Position numbers and translations under genes: made by a program | DNA from: Cupriavidus sp. P-10 | GTDB lineage: Bacteria > Pseudomonadota > Gammaproteobacteria > Burkholderiales > Burkholderiaceae | DNA length: 64,000 bases | Direction of reading: 5' to 3' | Assembly (NCBI RefSeq): GCF_003402535.2 | Contig: NZ_AP025171.1 | Location: 2,480,001 to 2,544,000, forward strand | Part shown: piece after piece, positions 50,214 to 59,131 of the stretch | Layout of the letters: the number at the start of each line of letters is the position of its first letter | How positions within the stretch are numbered: the first letter of the stretch is position 1 | Notes under the pieces: model-generated | Seen by the model: the letters and a program-made list of their open reading frames with translations, nothing else | What the model was told of the DNA's origin: nothing | Database searches by the model: none

Positions 50214-50798
50214 TCACAGCGCCTGGCAGACATACTCCTTGCGCAGCGCGCGAAAGCCTTGCTGCGTCGGCTCGGCGGTCAGGCGCGCGCCGCCACCTTC
50301 CAGCGACTGCATCCGCAATACCTGCGCCGAGCACTGGCTCGCGTCCTCATCACGCTGATACCGGATTTCATACAAGCCGCCAGGGGCGGGCACGAACGAC
50401 ACGCCGGCCGCACAACGCTGCTCGGGCAACGGCGGCTCGGCTTTGGACGTCACGGCCACGTAGATGCGCCGGCCCGCCTCGACCAGCCGTTCGCGCGTGC
50501 GCGCCGGCGGCTCCGGCGAGCGGCCCGGCAAGCCCAGTTCACGATCCCGGCCGATTGCCGACAACTGCTTGCCAGTGCCGGCCAGTACCAGCGGGCGTGC
50601 CGGCACCGGGCACTTGGCCGGATCGACCACGGCGAAGGAGGTGATTTCGTCGGTATTGGTCAGCAGGCGCACGCTGGCTGTGGGGGCGCCCGACGGCACC
50701 CGGTATTGCGCCACGCAGCCGCATAACGCCGCTGTGGCAGCCAACGTGACGACCGAGATCAGGCGAGAGGGCACTGCGGACGACCGGTCATGGCGCAT
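50214..50798 (-). CDS. Putative lipoprotein
   Basis: The ATG at 50798 gives 194 residues. The N-terminus is a lipoprotein signal (RLISVVTLAATAALCGC) whose lipobox cysteine would be about residue 28, followed by VAQYRVPSG. The mature part is a compact soluble domain with three or more further Cys, no family recognised. The frame stays open to 51113, but that extension has no signal-peptide logic. It would be anchored at the outer or inner membrane on the periplasmic side. Confidence 0.7.
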   Translation of the reverse strand: MRHDRSSAVPSRLISVVTLAATAALCGCVAQYRVPSGAPTASVRLLTNTDEITSFAVVDPAKCPVPARPLVLAGTGKQLSAIGRDRELGLPGRSPEPPARTRERLVEAGRRIYVAVTSKAEPPLPEQRCAAGVSFVPAPGGLYEIRYQRDEDASQCSAQVLRMQSLEGGGARLTAEPTQQGFRALRKEYVCQAL

Positions 50799-51325
50799 GG
50801 CGGCAGGCAATCTGGAGTTGCGGTTATGCCAGCCGGACGATCGCTGGCAGTGGGATAGCAGCAATTGACGGCGGAATAGCCTGCGAATCACGCGCGATAT
50901 CGGCATGCACCGCAACCGGCAGGTAACTTCGTCGCAGCTGGCGCAGCGTAGCCTGGTCCCAAAGCTGTGCAGCATACCGGTTTCCGGGACATTGCGGCAG
51001 CCGCACAAACCCATGTTGAAAATCCCGGCGTGATATCCACAGAATCTGTGGATATCCTGCCTCCTCCCTCCCCGGAAGCCTTGGTCTGTGCGGCAACGCA
51101 CCGGACCGCACAAATTTTAGGCAACGCGTTGCATCGAACCGTGTTAACGCCGTCGATGCCCTCCCGCAAGGCCGCTCCCCCACCCTGGCCCAGTCCCCTG
51201 GTTGCGCTGCCTTGGCCACACATCCACCCCCCACGTGCCCTTGAAGGCGCCGCCGGCACCGCGTAATCTCAGTCTTACCGGGGGCTAGCACGGGCGCCTT
51301 GCGCCAATTTGCCAGTCCAATAACA
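50799..51325. other. Divergent region between lipoprotein and AraC genes, with a palindrome
   Basis: No gene is convincing on either strand; open frames here are Arg/Pro/Cys-rich shadows. The main feature is the palindrome at 51032-51056. The AraC start has no strong ribosome binding site. Confidence 0.4.
51032..51056. promoter_or_regulatory. 25-base palindrome GATATCCACAG-AAT-CTGTGGATATC (TATCCAC-N7-GTGGATA, copy 2)
   Basis: Two exact 11-base arms flank AAT. The inner architecture TATCCAC-N7-GTGGATA is the same as at 24495-24515. It lies about 235 bases upstream of the lipoprotein start and 270 upstream of the AraC-type start. It has the form of a dimeric regulator site; the half-site also resembles a DnaA box. 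Confidence 0.4.
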
Positions 51326-52336
51326 ATGCCACTACAAGAGCCAATCCAGGCCAGGCCGTTTCCTCGTGACCTGCTGCACGCGCTGCGTGAAGGCGGTTAC
51401 GATGTGTCGGCGCTCGTGCCTGCTCCTGAATCCGATCCTGAAACCCTTCCCAGCCCGGACATGCCCGAGGCCGGGCCCCAGCAGGCGAGCCACCTGCTGT
51501 GCACCGTCTACCAGGCCACCGGCGATCCCGCCATCGGCCTGTGGCTGGCCAGCCGGATGCAGCCCGACCTGCTTGGCCTGGCGGGCATGCCGGCCATGGC
51601 GGGTCCCTCGCTGGGCACGGCGCTGCGGCGTATCGCGCGCTACCAGAAGCTGATGATGGGCGACCGCATCGAGCTGCGCCGCCAGGGCGAGGAGGCCTGG
51701 GTCTGCATCCGCCCGAGCGAACCGGAGGCGCCCGACACCCGCCCGCGCATCGACATGGAGTTGTGCTCGCTGCTGGCCTTCGGGCGCCAGTTCACGCGCA
51801 AGCCGCTGCATCCGCTGCGAGTTTCGCTGCGCATCGGCCAGCCCGACTGGCACCTGCGCTATACCGAAGCCTTCGATTGCCCGGTGCGCTTCGGCGAGCC
51901 GGAAGACGCGATCGTGTTCGGACGCCGCGACCTGGCGCTGCGCCTGGTCGCCCGCGCCCACAGCCGTCCGCCGGCGCCCGCCGCCACGCACGATGCGCGG
52001 CACGCGGCGGCATCGCTGGACGACGTGCGCGCCGCCCTGCACCAGCTGGCCGGCGAGCGCGCGTTGAGCCTGGCCGCGGTGGCGCGCCACCTCGACATCA
52101 GCGAGCGCACGCTGCAGCGCCGGCTGATGGCGGCGGGCACGGGATTCCGCGCGCTGTGCGAAGATGTGCGTCGCGAACTGGCCGGCCGATACCTGACCGA
52201 AGGCAATATGTCGTTGGGAGAAATCGCTTTCCGGCTCGGCTTCGACGATGCCAATTCGTTCTTCCGCGCCTTCCGCCGCTGGACCGGCATGACGCCGGGC
52301 GATTACCGGCGCTCGGCGGCGCACCCGCCGGGCTAA
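51326..52336 (+). CDS. AraC-family transcriptional regulator (Arabinose_bd type)
   Basis: The ATG at 51326 gives 336 residues. The N-terminal two thirds is the AraC effector domain of the OruR/MmsR kind (ASHLLCTVYQATGDPAIGLW, RIARYQKLMMGDRIEL). The C-terminal about 100 residues hold two helix-turn-helix motifs (LSLAAVARHLDISERTLQRR and MSLGEIAFRLGFDDANSFFR, then FRRWTGMTPGDYRR). Its target is unknown. Confidence 0.9.
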   Translation: MPLQEPIQARPFPRDLLHALREGGYDVSALVPAPESDPETLPSPDMPEAGPQQASHLLCTVYQATGDPAIGLWLASRMQPDLLGLAGMPAMAGPSLGTALRRIARYQKLMMGDRIELRRQGEEAWVCIRPSEPEAPDTRPRIDMELCSLLAFGRQFTRKPLHPLRVSLRIGQPDWHLRYTEAFDCPVRFGEPEDAIVFGRRDLALRLVARAHSRPPAPAATHDARHAAASLDDVRAALHQLAGERALSLAAVARHLDISERTLQRRLMAAGTGFRALCEDVRRELAGRYLTEGNMSLGEIAFRLGFDDANSFFRAFRRWTGMTPGDYRRSAAHPPG

Positions 52337-52411
52337 GGCGTCGCGCCCCGGGGCCGGCCTTCCGACCCCGCCTCCCGGTCCCGCCTTCCGGGCCCGCTTC
52401 CCCGGCCGGCT

Positions 52412-53332
52412 TCATGCGCCGGTCGGCGCTTCCCACGGCGGGTTGCCGCCGTACTGCTGCGCCAGGTAATCGACAAAGGCGCGCACCCGCGGCGGCACCA
52501 GCCGCCGTTGCGGCATCACCGCGTAGATGCCGGTGTCGGCGATCGGGAAGTCCGGCAGCACCTGCACCAGCCTGCCGGCGCGCAGGTCGCCGGCGACATG
52601 CCAGGTCGAATGCAGCGCGATGCCGAACCCGGCCAGCGCCGCGTCCGACAGCAGCTCGCCGGTATTGGCCTCGATGCGCCCACGCACCCGTACCGCGATT
52701 TCCCCGCCCTGGCCATCACCCAGCCGCCAGACGTCCTGCCGCCCCTGGCTGCCCACCAGCACCAGGCAGTCGTGCCGCGCCAGGTCTTGCGGCGTGCGCG
52801 GCGTGCCGCGCCGGCGCAGGTAATCCGGCGCGGCGCACAGCACGCGCCGGTTGACGGCCAGGCGGCGCGCCACCAGCGTGGAATCGTCGAGCCCACCGAT
52901 GCGGATGGCCAGGTCAAAGCCGGCGCTGACGAGGTCGAGCACGTTATCGGTCAGGTTGACGCTGACCGATAGCCCGGGATGCTGCTCCAGGAACCGCGGC
53001 AGCAGCGGCGACACATAGAGCCGGCCGAATGATGACGATGTCGTCACCCGCAGCGTGCCCGATATCCCGGTGCCGGCCTGCCGCAGCGACGCCCCCAGCG
53101 CTTCCAGGTCATCGACCAGCGCACGCCCCTGCTCGGCCAGCACCGCGCCCTCGGGCGTGGCATGCAACCGGCGCGTGGTCCGGTGCAGCAGGCGCACGCC
53201 AAGGTCGCGCTCCAGCCGCTGAAGGCGCTGGCTGGCGACCGCCACCGACAGGTCCAGGCTGCGCGCCGCGGCGCTGATCGAGCCCAGGTCGAGCACGCGC
53301 AGGAACAAGCCGATATCCCCGATGCGATCCAT
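52412..53332 (-). CDS. LysR-family transcriptional regulator
   Basis: From the ATG at 53332 the protein has 306 residues (309 if the ATG at 53341 is used). The N-terminal winged helix is SISAAARSLDLSVAVASQRL with RLERDLGVRLLHRTTRR; the rest is a periplasmic-binding-like effector domain. It is of the CrgA/DsdC-like subgroup common next to transporters. It is divergent from an MFS exporter gene, whose start is 131 bases away, and probably regulates it. Confidence 0.92.
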   Translation of the reverse strand: MDRIGDIGLFLRVLDLGSISAAARSLDLSVAVASQRLQRLERDLGVRLLHRTTRRLHATPEGAVLAEQGRALVDDLEALGASLRQAGTGISGTLRVTTSSSFGRLYVSPLLPRFLEQHPGLSVSVNLTDNVLDLVSAGFDLAIRIGGLDDSTLVARRLAVNRRVLCAAPDYLRRRGTPRTPQDLARHDCLVLVGSQGRQDVWRLGDGQGGEIAVRVRGRIEANTGELLSDAALAGFGIALHSTWHVAGDLRAGRLVQVLPDFPIADTGIYAVMPQRRLVPPRVRAFVDYLAQQYGGNPPWEAPTGA

Positions 53333-53463
53333 GATTATCAAGATTCTGTTGAAACTGATTATGGATCATGCCGGTTTTTGCAAAAGACAGGAAGGTGCAG
53401 ACTGCGGCCTTCCTGCCTCGCTCCCATCTTCTTTTCTTAACTTCTCTCCCTGAGCTTCCAACC

Positions 53464-54708
53464 ATGGCCGCCCCACTTTCCCCTCCCGCCCCCGCTGGCG
53501 CCGCCCCCGCGCACGGCGGCCGGCTGCCCCTGGCGCTCTATGCGCTGACCGCCGGCTCGTTCGGCATCGGCTGTGCCGAGTTCGTCATCATGGGCCTGCT
53601 GCTGCAGGTCGCCGCCGACCTGCAGGTGACCATCGCCGCCGCCGGCATGCTGGTTTCCGGCTACGCGCTCGGCGTGTTCGCCGGCGCACCGGTATTGACG
53701 CTGCTGACCCGGCGCATGCCGCGCAAGGCCGTACTGCTGGCGCTGATGGTGATCTACACCGTCGGCAACGCCGCCTGCGCGCTGGCGCCCGACTACACCA
53801 CGCTGATGGTCGCGCGCGTGCTGACGTCGCTGACCCACGGCACGTTTTTCGGTGTCGGCGCAGTGGTGGCCACCGGCCTGGTGCCGCCCCACCGGCGCGC
53901 CTCGGCAATTTCGGTGATGTTTTCCGGCCTGACGCTGGCCACGCTGCTGGGCATGCCAGCGGGTGCCTGGCTCGGCCTGCACCTGGGCTGGCGCGCGACC
54001 TTCTGGGCCATGACGCTGATCGGGCTGGTGTCGCTGGCCGTGATCGCGCTGCTGGTGCAGAAGAGCCGCGACCAGGGCGCCCCGGTGGCGCTGCGCGACG
54101 AGCTGGCCACCGTGGGCCGCCCGCAGGTGCTGCTGGGCCTGCTGATGACGGTGCTGCAGTCGATGGGCACCTTTGCCGTGATCACCTACGTGCAGCCGCT
54201 GCTGACGCGCGTCTCGGGCTTTGGCGAGGGGGCGGTGTCGCCGATCCTGTTGCTGTTCGGCGGCGGCATGATCGTTGGCAATATCCTTGGCGGCCGCCTC
54301 GCCGACCGTGCGCCGGCGCGCGCGGTGCTTGGATCGCTCGCCACGCTGACGCTGGTGCTGGCGGCCATGACGCTGGCCATCCACAACCAGGTGATGGTGG
54401 TGGCGTTCGTGGGCATCCTGGGTATCGCCGCATTCGCCACCGTGTCGCCACTGCAGCTGCGCGTGCTGCGGCATGCCAGCGGCGCGGGCGAGAACCTGGC
54501 CTCGAGCTTCAATATCGCGGCGTTCAACCTCGGCAATGGCATCGGTGCCTGGATGGGCGGCGTGGTGACCGACCACGGCCCCGGACTGACGGCGTTGCCG
54601 TGGATCGCGGCCCTGGCGCCGCTGGCCGCGCTGGCGGTGGCCTGGATCAGCGTCAGGCTCGAGCAGGGCCGCGGCGCCGCCGCACCGGTAGCGCAAGCTT
54701 GCCCCTGA
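53464..54708 (+). CDS. MFS exporter, DHA1 (AraJ/YdhP) type
   Basis: The ATG at 53464 gives 414 residues with 12 predicted helices. Landmarks are SFGIGCAEFVIMGLLLQVAA at the start, the motif-A-like LTRRMPRKAVLLALM and GALGV-like LTHGTFFGVGAVVATGLVP. Family members export sugars, drugs or purine nucleosides. Divergent from a LysR regulator, so expression is probably inducer-controlled. A Pro/Ala-rich N-terminal tail of about 20 residues is present. Confidence 0.88.
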   Translation: MAAPLSPPAPAGAAPAHGGRLPLALYALTAGSFGIGCAEFVIMGLLLQVAADLQVTIAAAGMLVSGYALGVFAGAPVLTLLTRRMPRKAVLLALMVIYTVGNAACALAPDYTTLMVARVLTSLTHGTFFGVGAVVATGLVPPHRRASAISVMFSGLTLATLLGMPAGAWLGLHLGWRATFWAMTLIGLVSLAVIALLVQKSRDQGAPVALRDELATVGRPQVLLGLLMTVLQSMGTFAVITYVQPLLTRVSGFGEGAVSPILLLFGGGMIVGNILGGRLADRAPARAVLGSLATLTLVLAAMTLAIHNQVMVVAFVGILGIAAFATVSPLQLRVLRHASGAGENLASSFNIAAFNLGNGIGAWMGGVVTDHGPGLTALPWIAALAPLAALAVAWISVRLEQGRGAAAPVAQACP

Positions 54709-54735
54709 CTTGCTTGCCTCGCTCTCCCCGCTAGC

Positions 54736-55956
54736 TCAGCCCGGCTTGCCGTCCACCCGTGGGCGCGCAAGCCGCGGCGCATAGGTCAGCGCATAAAGGC
54801 CAAATCCAGCCACCCAGCAAGCCCCAGCGCCCCAGATCCAGTGCAGGTAGCCGGCCGGCCACACCATCGGACCGAACACGCGCAATACCGCGGCCAGGGC
54901 AATGAGCCAGTACGCCACCGTTTCCGCACGGCCGGCCACCAGCATGCGCCCGGTATGGCCCAGCGCGGTGCGGGTGATCATGGCGATGATGGCCACGCCG
55001 AGCACGCCCACCGTGAACGCATGGGTCGCCAGCCCGGCCATTACCAGGCCAAGCGCACCCAGTGCCTGCAGCAGCAGCGCCACTGGCAGCCACGCATAGG
55101 CGAGGTGCAGCACCCACAGCAGCGGCCGGTTGCCCACCGCATAGCCGCGCCATCCGGCCACGCGCACCGCCAGCACGCCGGCGCCGAGCAGGGACAGCGC
55201 CGCGGCCAGCCATCCCGGCAAGGGCAGCAATGCCGACGCCAGCCCCAGCACCGTCGCCGGGATCACCATGCGATCGATCTGCTTGTACTGCCGCAGGCGG
55301 AAACCGGGAATCGCGTTGGTGGTGAACATCGGGATCACGCGGCCGCCGATCACCACCACGAACAGCGTCACCAGCGCCACGCCGGCGCGGCAGGCATGCA
55401 GCGCCGCGGCGTCGTGTCCGCCGGCCTGCAGCGACAGGGCCGCAATATTGGCCACGGCGAGGAGCCATAGCGCCAGAGCGAGCGGGTAGTTGCGCCGGTT
55501 GCCGGCCCTGGCCAGCGTGCGGGTGAAGGCCAGCGCCGCCAGCGGCAGGAATGCGCCTTCCACGGCGAAGGCAGCGGTGCCCGGCGCCACCCACATGCCC
55601 ACCCGCCCCGCCAGCCATAGCAGGAACAGCACGGCAAGCGCCGCGCCGGTCGGCGTGGGCTGGCCAGTCCAGGCGCGCCCCGCCGTGAACAGGAAACCCA
55701 CCACGATCGCCGCGGCAAAGCCGAACACCATCTCGTGCGCGTGCCAGAACATCCCCGGCAGCACCGGCGCCGGCCCGGCCGACTGCATCCCCGCGAGCAT
55801 TGCCGACCATGCCGCGATCGCCAGCGCGGCAAAGACCGCGCCACCCAGGTAGAACGGCCTGAACCCCAGCGCGAACAGGGCGAAGCCGCGCGGCGGCGGC
55901 CCGGCAGGCGTCTTGCCTGAGGGCGGCCGGGCGGGAAGGATGGGAATGGTTTCCAT
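54736..55956 (-). CDS. nnrS: NnrS-family heme/copper membrane protein
   Basis: The ATG at 55956 gives 406 residues with about 12 membrane helices. NnrS landmarks are GFRPFYLGGAVFAALAIAAW, FWHAHEMVFGFAAAIVVGFL (His residues that may bind heme or copper) and the GRVIPMFTTNAIPG motif. NnrS protects against nitric oxide stress and is controlled with denitrification genes. A lone TTGAT half-site lies about 55 bases upstream, compatible with an FNR/NNR-type regulator but not proof. It is divergent from the nar genes, which fits a role during nitrate respiration. Confidence 0.9.
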   Translation of the reverse strand: METIPILPARPPSGKTPAGPPPRGFALFALGFRPFYLGGAVFAALAIAAWSAMLAGMQSAGPAPVLPGMFWHAHEMVFGFAAAIVVGFLFTAGRAWTGQPTPTGAALAVLFLLWLAGRVGMWVAPGTAAFAVEGAFLPLAALAFTRTLARAGNRRNYPLALALWLLAVANIAALSLQAGGHDAAALHACRAGVALVTLFVVVIGGRVIPMFTTNAIPGFRLRQYKQIDRMVIPATVLGLASALLPLPGWLAAALSLLGAGVLAVRVAGWRGYAVGNRPLLWVLHLAYAWLPVALLLQALGALGLVMAGLATHAFTVGVLGVAIIAMITRTALGHTGRMLVAGRAETVAYWLIALAAVLRVFGPMVWPAGYLHWIWGAGACWVAGFGLYALTYAPRLARPRVDGKPG

Positions 55957-56218
55957 GGCAGCAAAATAAGTGTAGCGGGCAGGGCCGATGCGGCCTGCAG
56001 CCTGATTCTTGATCTGGCGCAGGATTGCCGCAAGCACGCAAACGGGTGCCATGCGTGCCGCAATCACGATAGCACCAGCGCCGCGCCACCAACCTCCGCC
56101 GGTAGAACTACTTCCAACGACAGATCGCTCCATGTGGCGCGCTGTGCTGCCGGCGAATAGGCAGCACCAGTGGCCGCCCCTACTCTGGCATCACCCCCGC
56201 CAAAGTTGACACAGGAGC

Positions 56219-57505
56219 ATGGCCATGGCCACCCAAACACGCGCGCCGGAACCCGTTCCGGCCGGCGCGGCAATAACGCTGGCGTCCAGTACCTTCGCAT
56301 TCACTATCTGCTTTGCCGTGTGGATGCTGTTCGCCGTCCTCGGCATCCCGCTCAAGCAGGAGCTCGGCCTCAACGACACGGAATTCGGCCTGCTTGCCGC
56401 CACGCCGGTGCTGAGCGGGTCACTGATCCGCGTGCCCCTGGGCATCTGGACCGACCGCTTCGGCGGCCGCATCGTCTTCTTCGTGCTGATGCTGGCGACG
56501 GTGATCCCGATCTGGCTGATCTCCTACGCGCACAGCCTGTGGCAACTGCTGGTGCTGGGCCTGTTCGTCGGCCTGGCGGGCGGGTCGTTCTCGGTCGGCA
56601 CGCCCTACGTGGCACGCTGGTTCCCGCGCTCGCGCCAGGGGCTGGCGATGGGCATCTTCGGCGCCGGCAACTCGGGCGCGGCGCTTACCAAGTTCGTCGC
56701 GCCGGCGATGATCCTGGCAGCCGGCACCTGGACCGTCGTGCCGCGCGTGTATTCGGTGGCGATGCTCGTCACCGCCCTGCTGTTCTGGGTGTTCTCGCGC
56801 AGCAACCCGGCGCACATGGTCAAGTCCAGCGTGGGCTGGCGCGAACAGCTGGCGGTGATGCGCGATCCGCGCGTGTGGCGCTATTCCCAGTACTACTCGG
56901 TGGTGTTCGGCGGCTATGTCGGCCTGTCGCTGTGGATGACTAAGTACTACATCGGCGAATACGGCTTCGACATCAAGACCGCCGCCTTCCTGGCCGCTTG
57001 CTTCTCGCTGCCCGGCGGCGTGCTGCGCGCCATCGGCGGCTGGATCTCCGACCGCTACGGCGCGCATCGCACCACCTGGTGGGTGATGTGGGTGAGCTGG
57101 GTCGGCTTTTTCCTGCTGAGCTATCCGCAAACCGATTTCATCATCCAGACCACCGGCGGCCCGCAGGCCTTCCGCATCGCGCTGACGCCCACGGTGTTCA
57201 CCATCCTGCTGTTCGTGGTCGGCATCGCCTTCGCCGTCGGCAAGGCCTCGGTGTTCAAGTTCATCTCCAACGACTTCTCGCACAACATCGGCGCGGTGTC
57301 CGGCGTTGTCGGCCTGGCCGGCGGCCTGGGCGGCTTCATCCTGCCAATCCTGTTCGGCATGCTGGCCGACCTGACCGGCGTGCGCAGCAGCTGCTTCATG
57401 CTGATGTACGGCACGGTGTGCGTGAGCCTGGTGTGGATGCACTACAGCCACCGCGCTGAACGCCAGCGCAAGGCACAGGCCGTTGGCCTCACGCAGGCAG
57501 CCTGA
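56219..57505 (+). CDS. narK1: Nitrate/nitrite transporter NarK1
   Basis: The protein has 428 residues from 56219 or 426 from the ATG at 56225. The AGGAG at 56211-56215 is better spaced for 56225. It is an MFS protein with 12 helices and NNP signatures: GLLAATPVLSGSLIRVPLG and SNDFSHNIGAVSGVVGLAGG with Arg in the substrate path (GSLIRVPLGIWTDRFGGR). The NarK1 type is usually regarded as a nitrate/proton symporter. It lies 53 bases before narK2 and leads the nar operon. Confidence 0.93.
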   Translation: MAMATQTRAPEPVPAGAAITLASSTFAFTICFAVWMLFAVLGIPLKQELGLNDTEFGLLAATPVLSGSLIRVPLGIWTDRFGGRIVFFVLMLATVIPIWLISYAHSLWQLLVLGLFVGLAGGSFSVGTPYVARWFPRSRQGLAMGIFGAGNSGAALTKFVAPAMILAAGTWTVVPRVYSVAMLVTALLFWVFSRSNPAHMVKSSVGWREQLAVMRDPRVWRYSQYYSVVFGGYVGLSLWMTKYYIGEYGFDIKTAAFLAACFSLPGGVLRAIGGWISDRYGAHRTTWWVMWVSWVGFFLLSYPQTDFIIQTTGGPQAFRIALTPTVFTILLFVVGIAFAVGKASVFKFISNDFSHNIGAVSGVVGLAGGLGGFILPILFGMLADLTGVRSSCFMLMYGTVCVSLVWMHYSHRAERQRKAQAVGLTQAA

Positions 57506-57558
57506 TCGCTCATCTCCCAAGCGCGCCTCCGCGCTTTCATCACCAAGGCACACCTATC

Positions 57559-58944
57559 ATGACCTCATCCGTACTCACCCGCTGGGAGCCCGAGAACGCG
57601 GCGTTCTGGCAAAGCGAGGGCGAGCGCATCGCCTATCGCAACCTGTGGATCTCGATCCCGGCGCTGATGCTGGCGTTCGTGGTCTGGATGTTGTGGAGCG
57701 TGGTCGCGGTCAACCTCGACCGCGCCGGCTTCCAGTTCACCAAGAACCAGCTGTTCTGGCTGACCGCGCTGCCGGCGCTTTCCGGCGCGACGCTGCGCAT
57801 CTTCTACTCCTTCCTGGTGCCGGTATTCGGCGGGCGCCGCTTCACCGCGATCTCCACCGCGCTGCTGCTGATCCCGGCACTGGGCATGGGCTTCGCGCTG
57901 CGCGACCCGTCCACGGGCTATCCTACGCTGCTGGTGCTGGCGCTGCTGTGCGGGCTGGGCGGCGCCAACTTCAGCTCGTCGATGGCCAATATCAGCTTCT
58001 TCTTCCCCAAGGCGAAGAAGGGTCTGGCTACCGGGCTGAATGCCGGCATCGGCAACCTGGGCGTGTCGGTGGTGCAGTTCGTCACGCCGCTGGTGGTGTC
58101 GCTGGCGGTGTTCGGCGCGCTCGGCGGCGACCCGCAGCAGTACCAGGCCAATGGCGCCACGCAGGACCTGTGGCTCCAGAACGCGGGCTTTATCTGGGTG
58201 CCGTTCATCGTGGTGTCGGCACTGGCCGCGTGGTTCGGCATGCATGACATCGCCGATGCCAGGGCATCGTTCGCCGAACAGGCCGTGATCTTCAAGCGCA
58301 AGCACAACTGGCTGATGTGCTGGCTGTACGTGGGCACCTTCGGCTCGTTCATCGGCTTCTCGGCCGGGCTGGCGTTGCTGACCAAGTCGCAGTTCCCGGG
58401 CGTGAACCCCACCGCCTATGCCTTCCTGGGGCCGCTGGTCGGCGCGCTGACGCGTCCCGTGGGCGGCTGGATCTCTGACAAGCTCGGCGGTGCGCGCGTC
58501 ACGCTGTGGACCTTCGTCGGCATGATCGCGGCGGTGTTCGCGGTGCTGGCCGCGCTGCCGCATGACGGCGCCGGCGGCAACTTCACCAACTTCCTCGCAG
58601 CCTTCATTGCATTGTTCGCACTGACCGGCATCGGCAACGGTTCGACCTTCCGCATGATCCCGGTGATCTTCCTGACCGAGCGCCAGCGCGCCGCCAGGGG
58701 CAAGGGCGACGCCGCCCAACGCCAGGCGCTGCAGGAAGCCGGCAAGGAATCCGCGGCGGTGCTGGGCTTCTCCGGCGCGATCGGCGCGTACGGCGGCTTC
58801 TTCATCCCCAAGAGCTTCGGCACCTCGCTGGAGCTGACCGGCGCACCGGACACCGCGTTGTACTGCTTCATCGCCTTCTATGTCAGCTGCCTGCTGGTGA
58901 CCTGGTGGTACTACGCGCGCCGCAACGCGCCCATGCCCTGCTGA
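57559..58944 (+). CDS. narK2: Nitrate/nitrite antiporter NarK2
   Basis: The protein has 461 residues and 12 helices. NNP motifs are ALPALSGATLRIFYSFLVP and FSGAIGAYGGFFIPKSFG. NarK2-type proteins exchange nitrate for nitrite. An extended loop follows helix 6. It is directly downstream of narK1 and 187 bases before narG, the arrangement usual in pseudomonads and beta-proteobacteria. Confidence 0.93.
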   Translation: MTSSVLTRWEPENAAFWQSEGERIAYRNLWISIPALMLAFVVWMLWSVVAVNLDRAGFQFTKNQLFWLTALPALSGATLRIFYSFLVPVFGGRRFTAISTALLLIPALGMGFALRDPSTGYPTLLVLALLCGLGGANFSSSMANISFFFPKAKKGLATGLNAGIGNLGVSVVQFVTPLVVSLAVFGALGGDPQQYQANGATQDLWLQNAGFIWVPFIVVSALAAWFGMHDIADARASFAEQAVIFKRKHNWLMCWLYVGTFGSFIGFSAGLALLTKSQFPGVNPTAYAFLGPLVGALTRPVGGWISDKLGGARVTLWTFVGMIAAVFAVLAALPHDGAGGNFTNFLAAFIALFALTGIGNGSTFRMIPVIFLTERQRAARGKGDAAQRQALQEAGKESAAVLGFSGAIGAYGGFFIPKSFGTSLELTGAPDTALYCFIAFYVSCLLVTWWYYARRNAPMPC

Positions 58945-58957
58945 CCCCCTTGCCGGC

Positions 58958-58983
58958 CGGGCTAGTTCTTCAGAACTAGTCCC
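58958..58983. terminator. Hairpin between narK2 and narG
   Basis: CTAGTTCT (58962-58969) and AGAACTAG (58972-58979) form an 8-bp stem with a 2-base loop, extendable through GGG/CCC at the base. There is no T-run, so it may attenuate rather than stop transcription, or stabilise the narK1K2 message. Confidence 0.45.
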
Positions 58984-59131
58984 GCGCCCGGCACCTCCCC
59001 CGATCGCCATGCGGCGGCTGTTCCACCAGCGAATTGGCTGCCGCCCCGCTCCCCCATAAGCTCAAGGTGTCCCTGCAAACGCTCCCGCAAGCCCCGGAGC
59101 GCCGCAGAAAAGCCTCGCGGAGAACAAGCAA

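Noticed and set aside
56002..56024. A full FNR/NNR box between nnrS and narK1
   Set aside because: Only one half (TTGAT) is recognisable; the other half does not match ATCAA.
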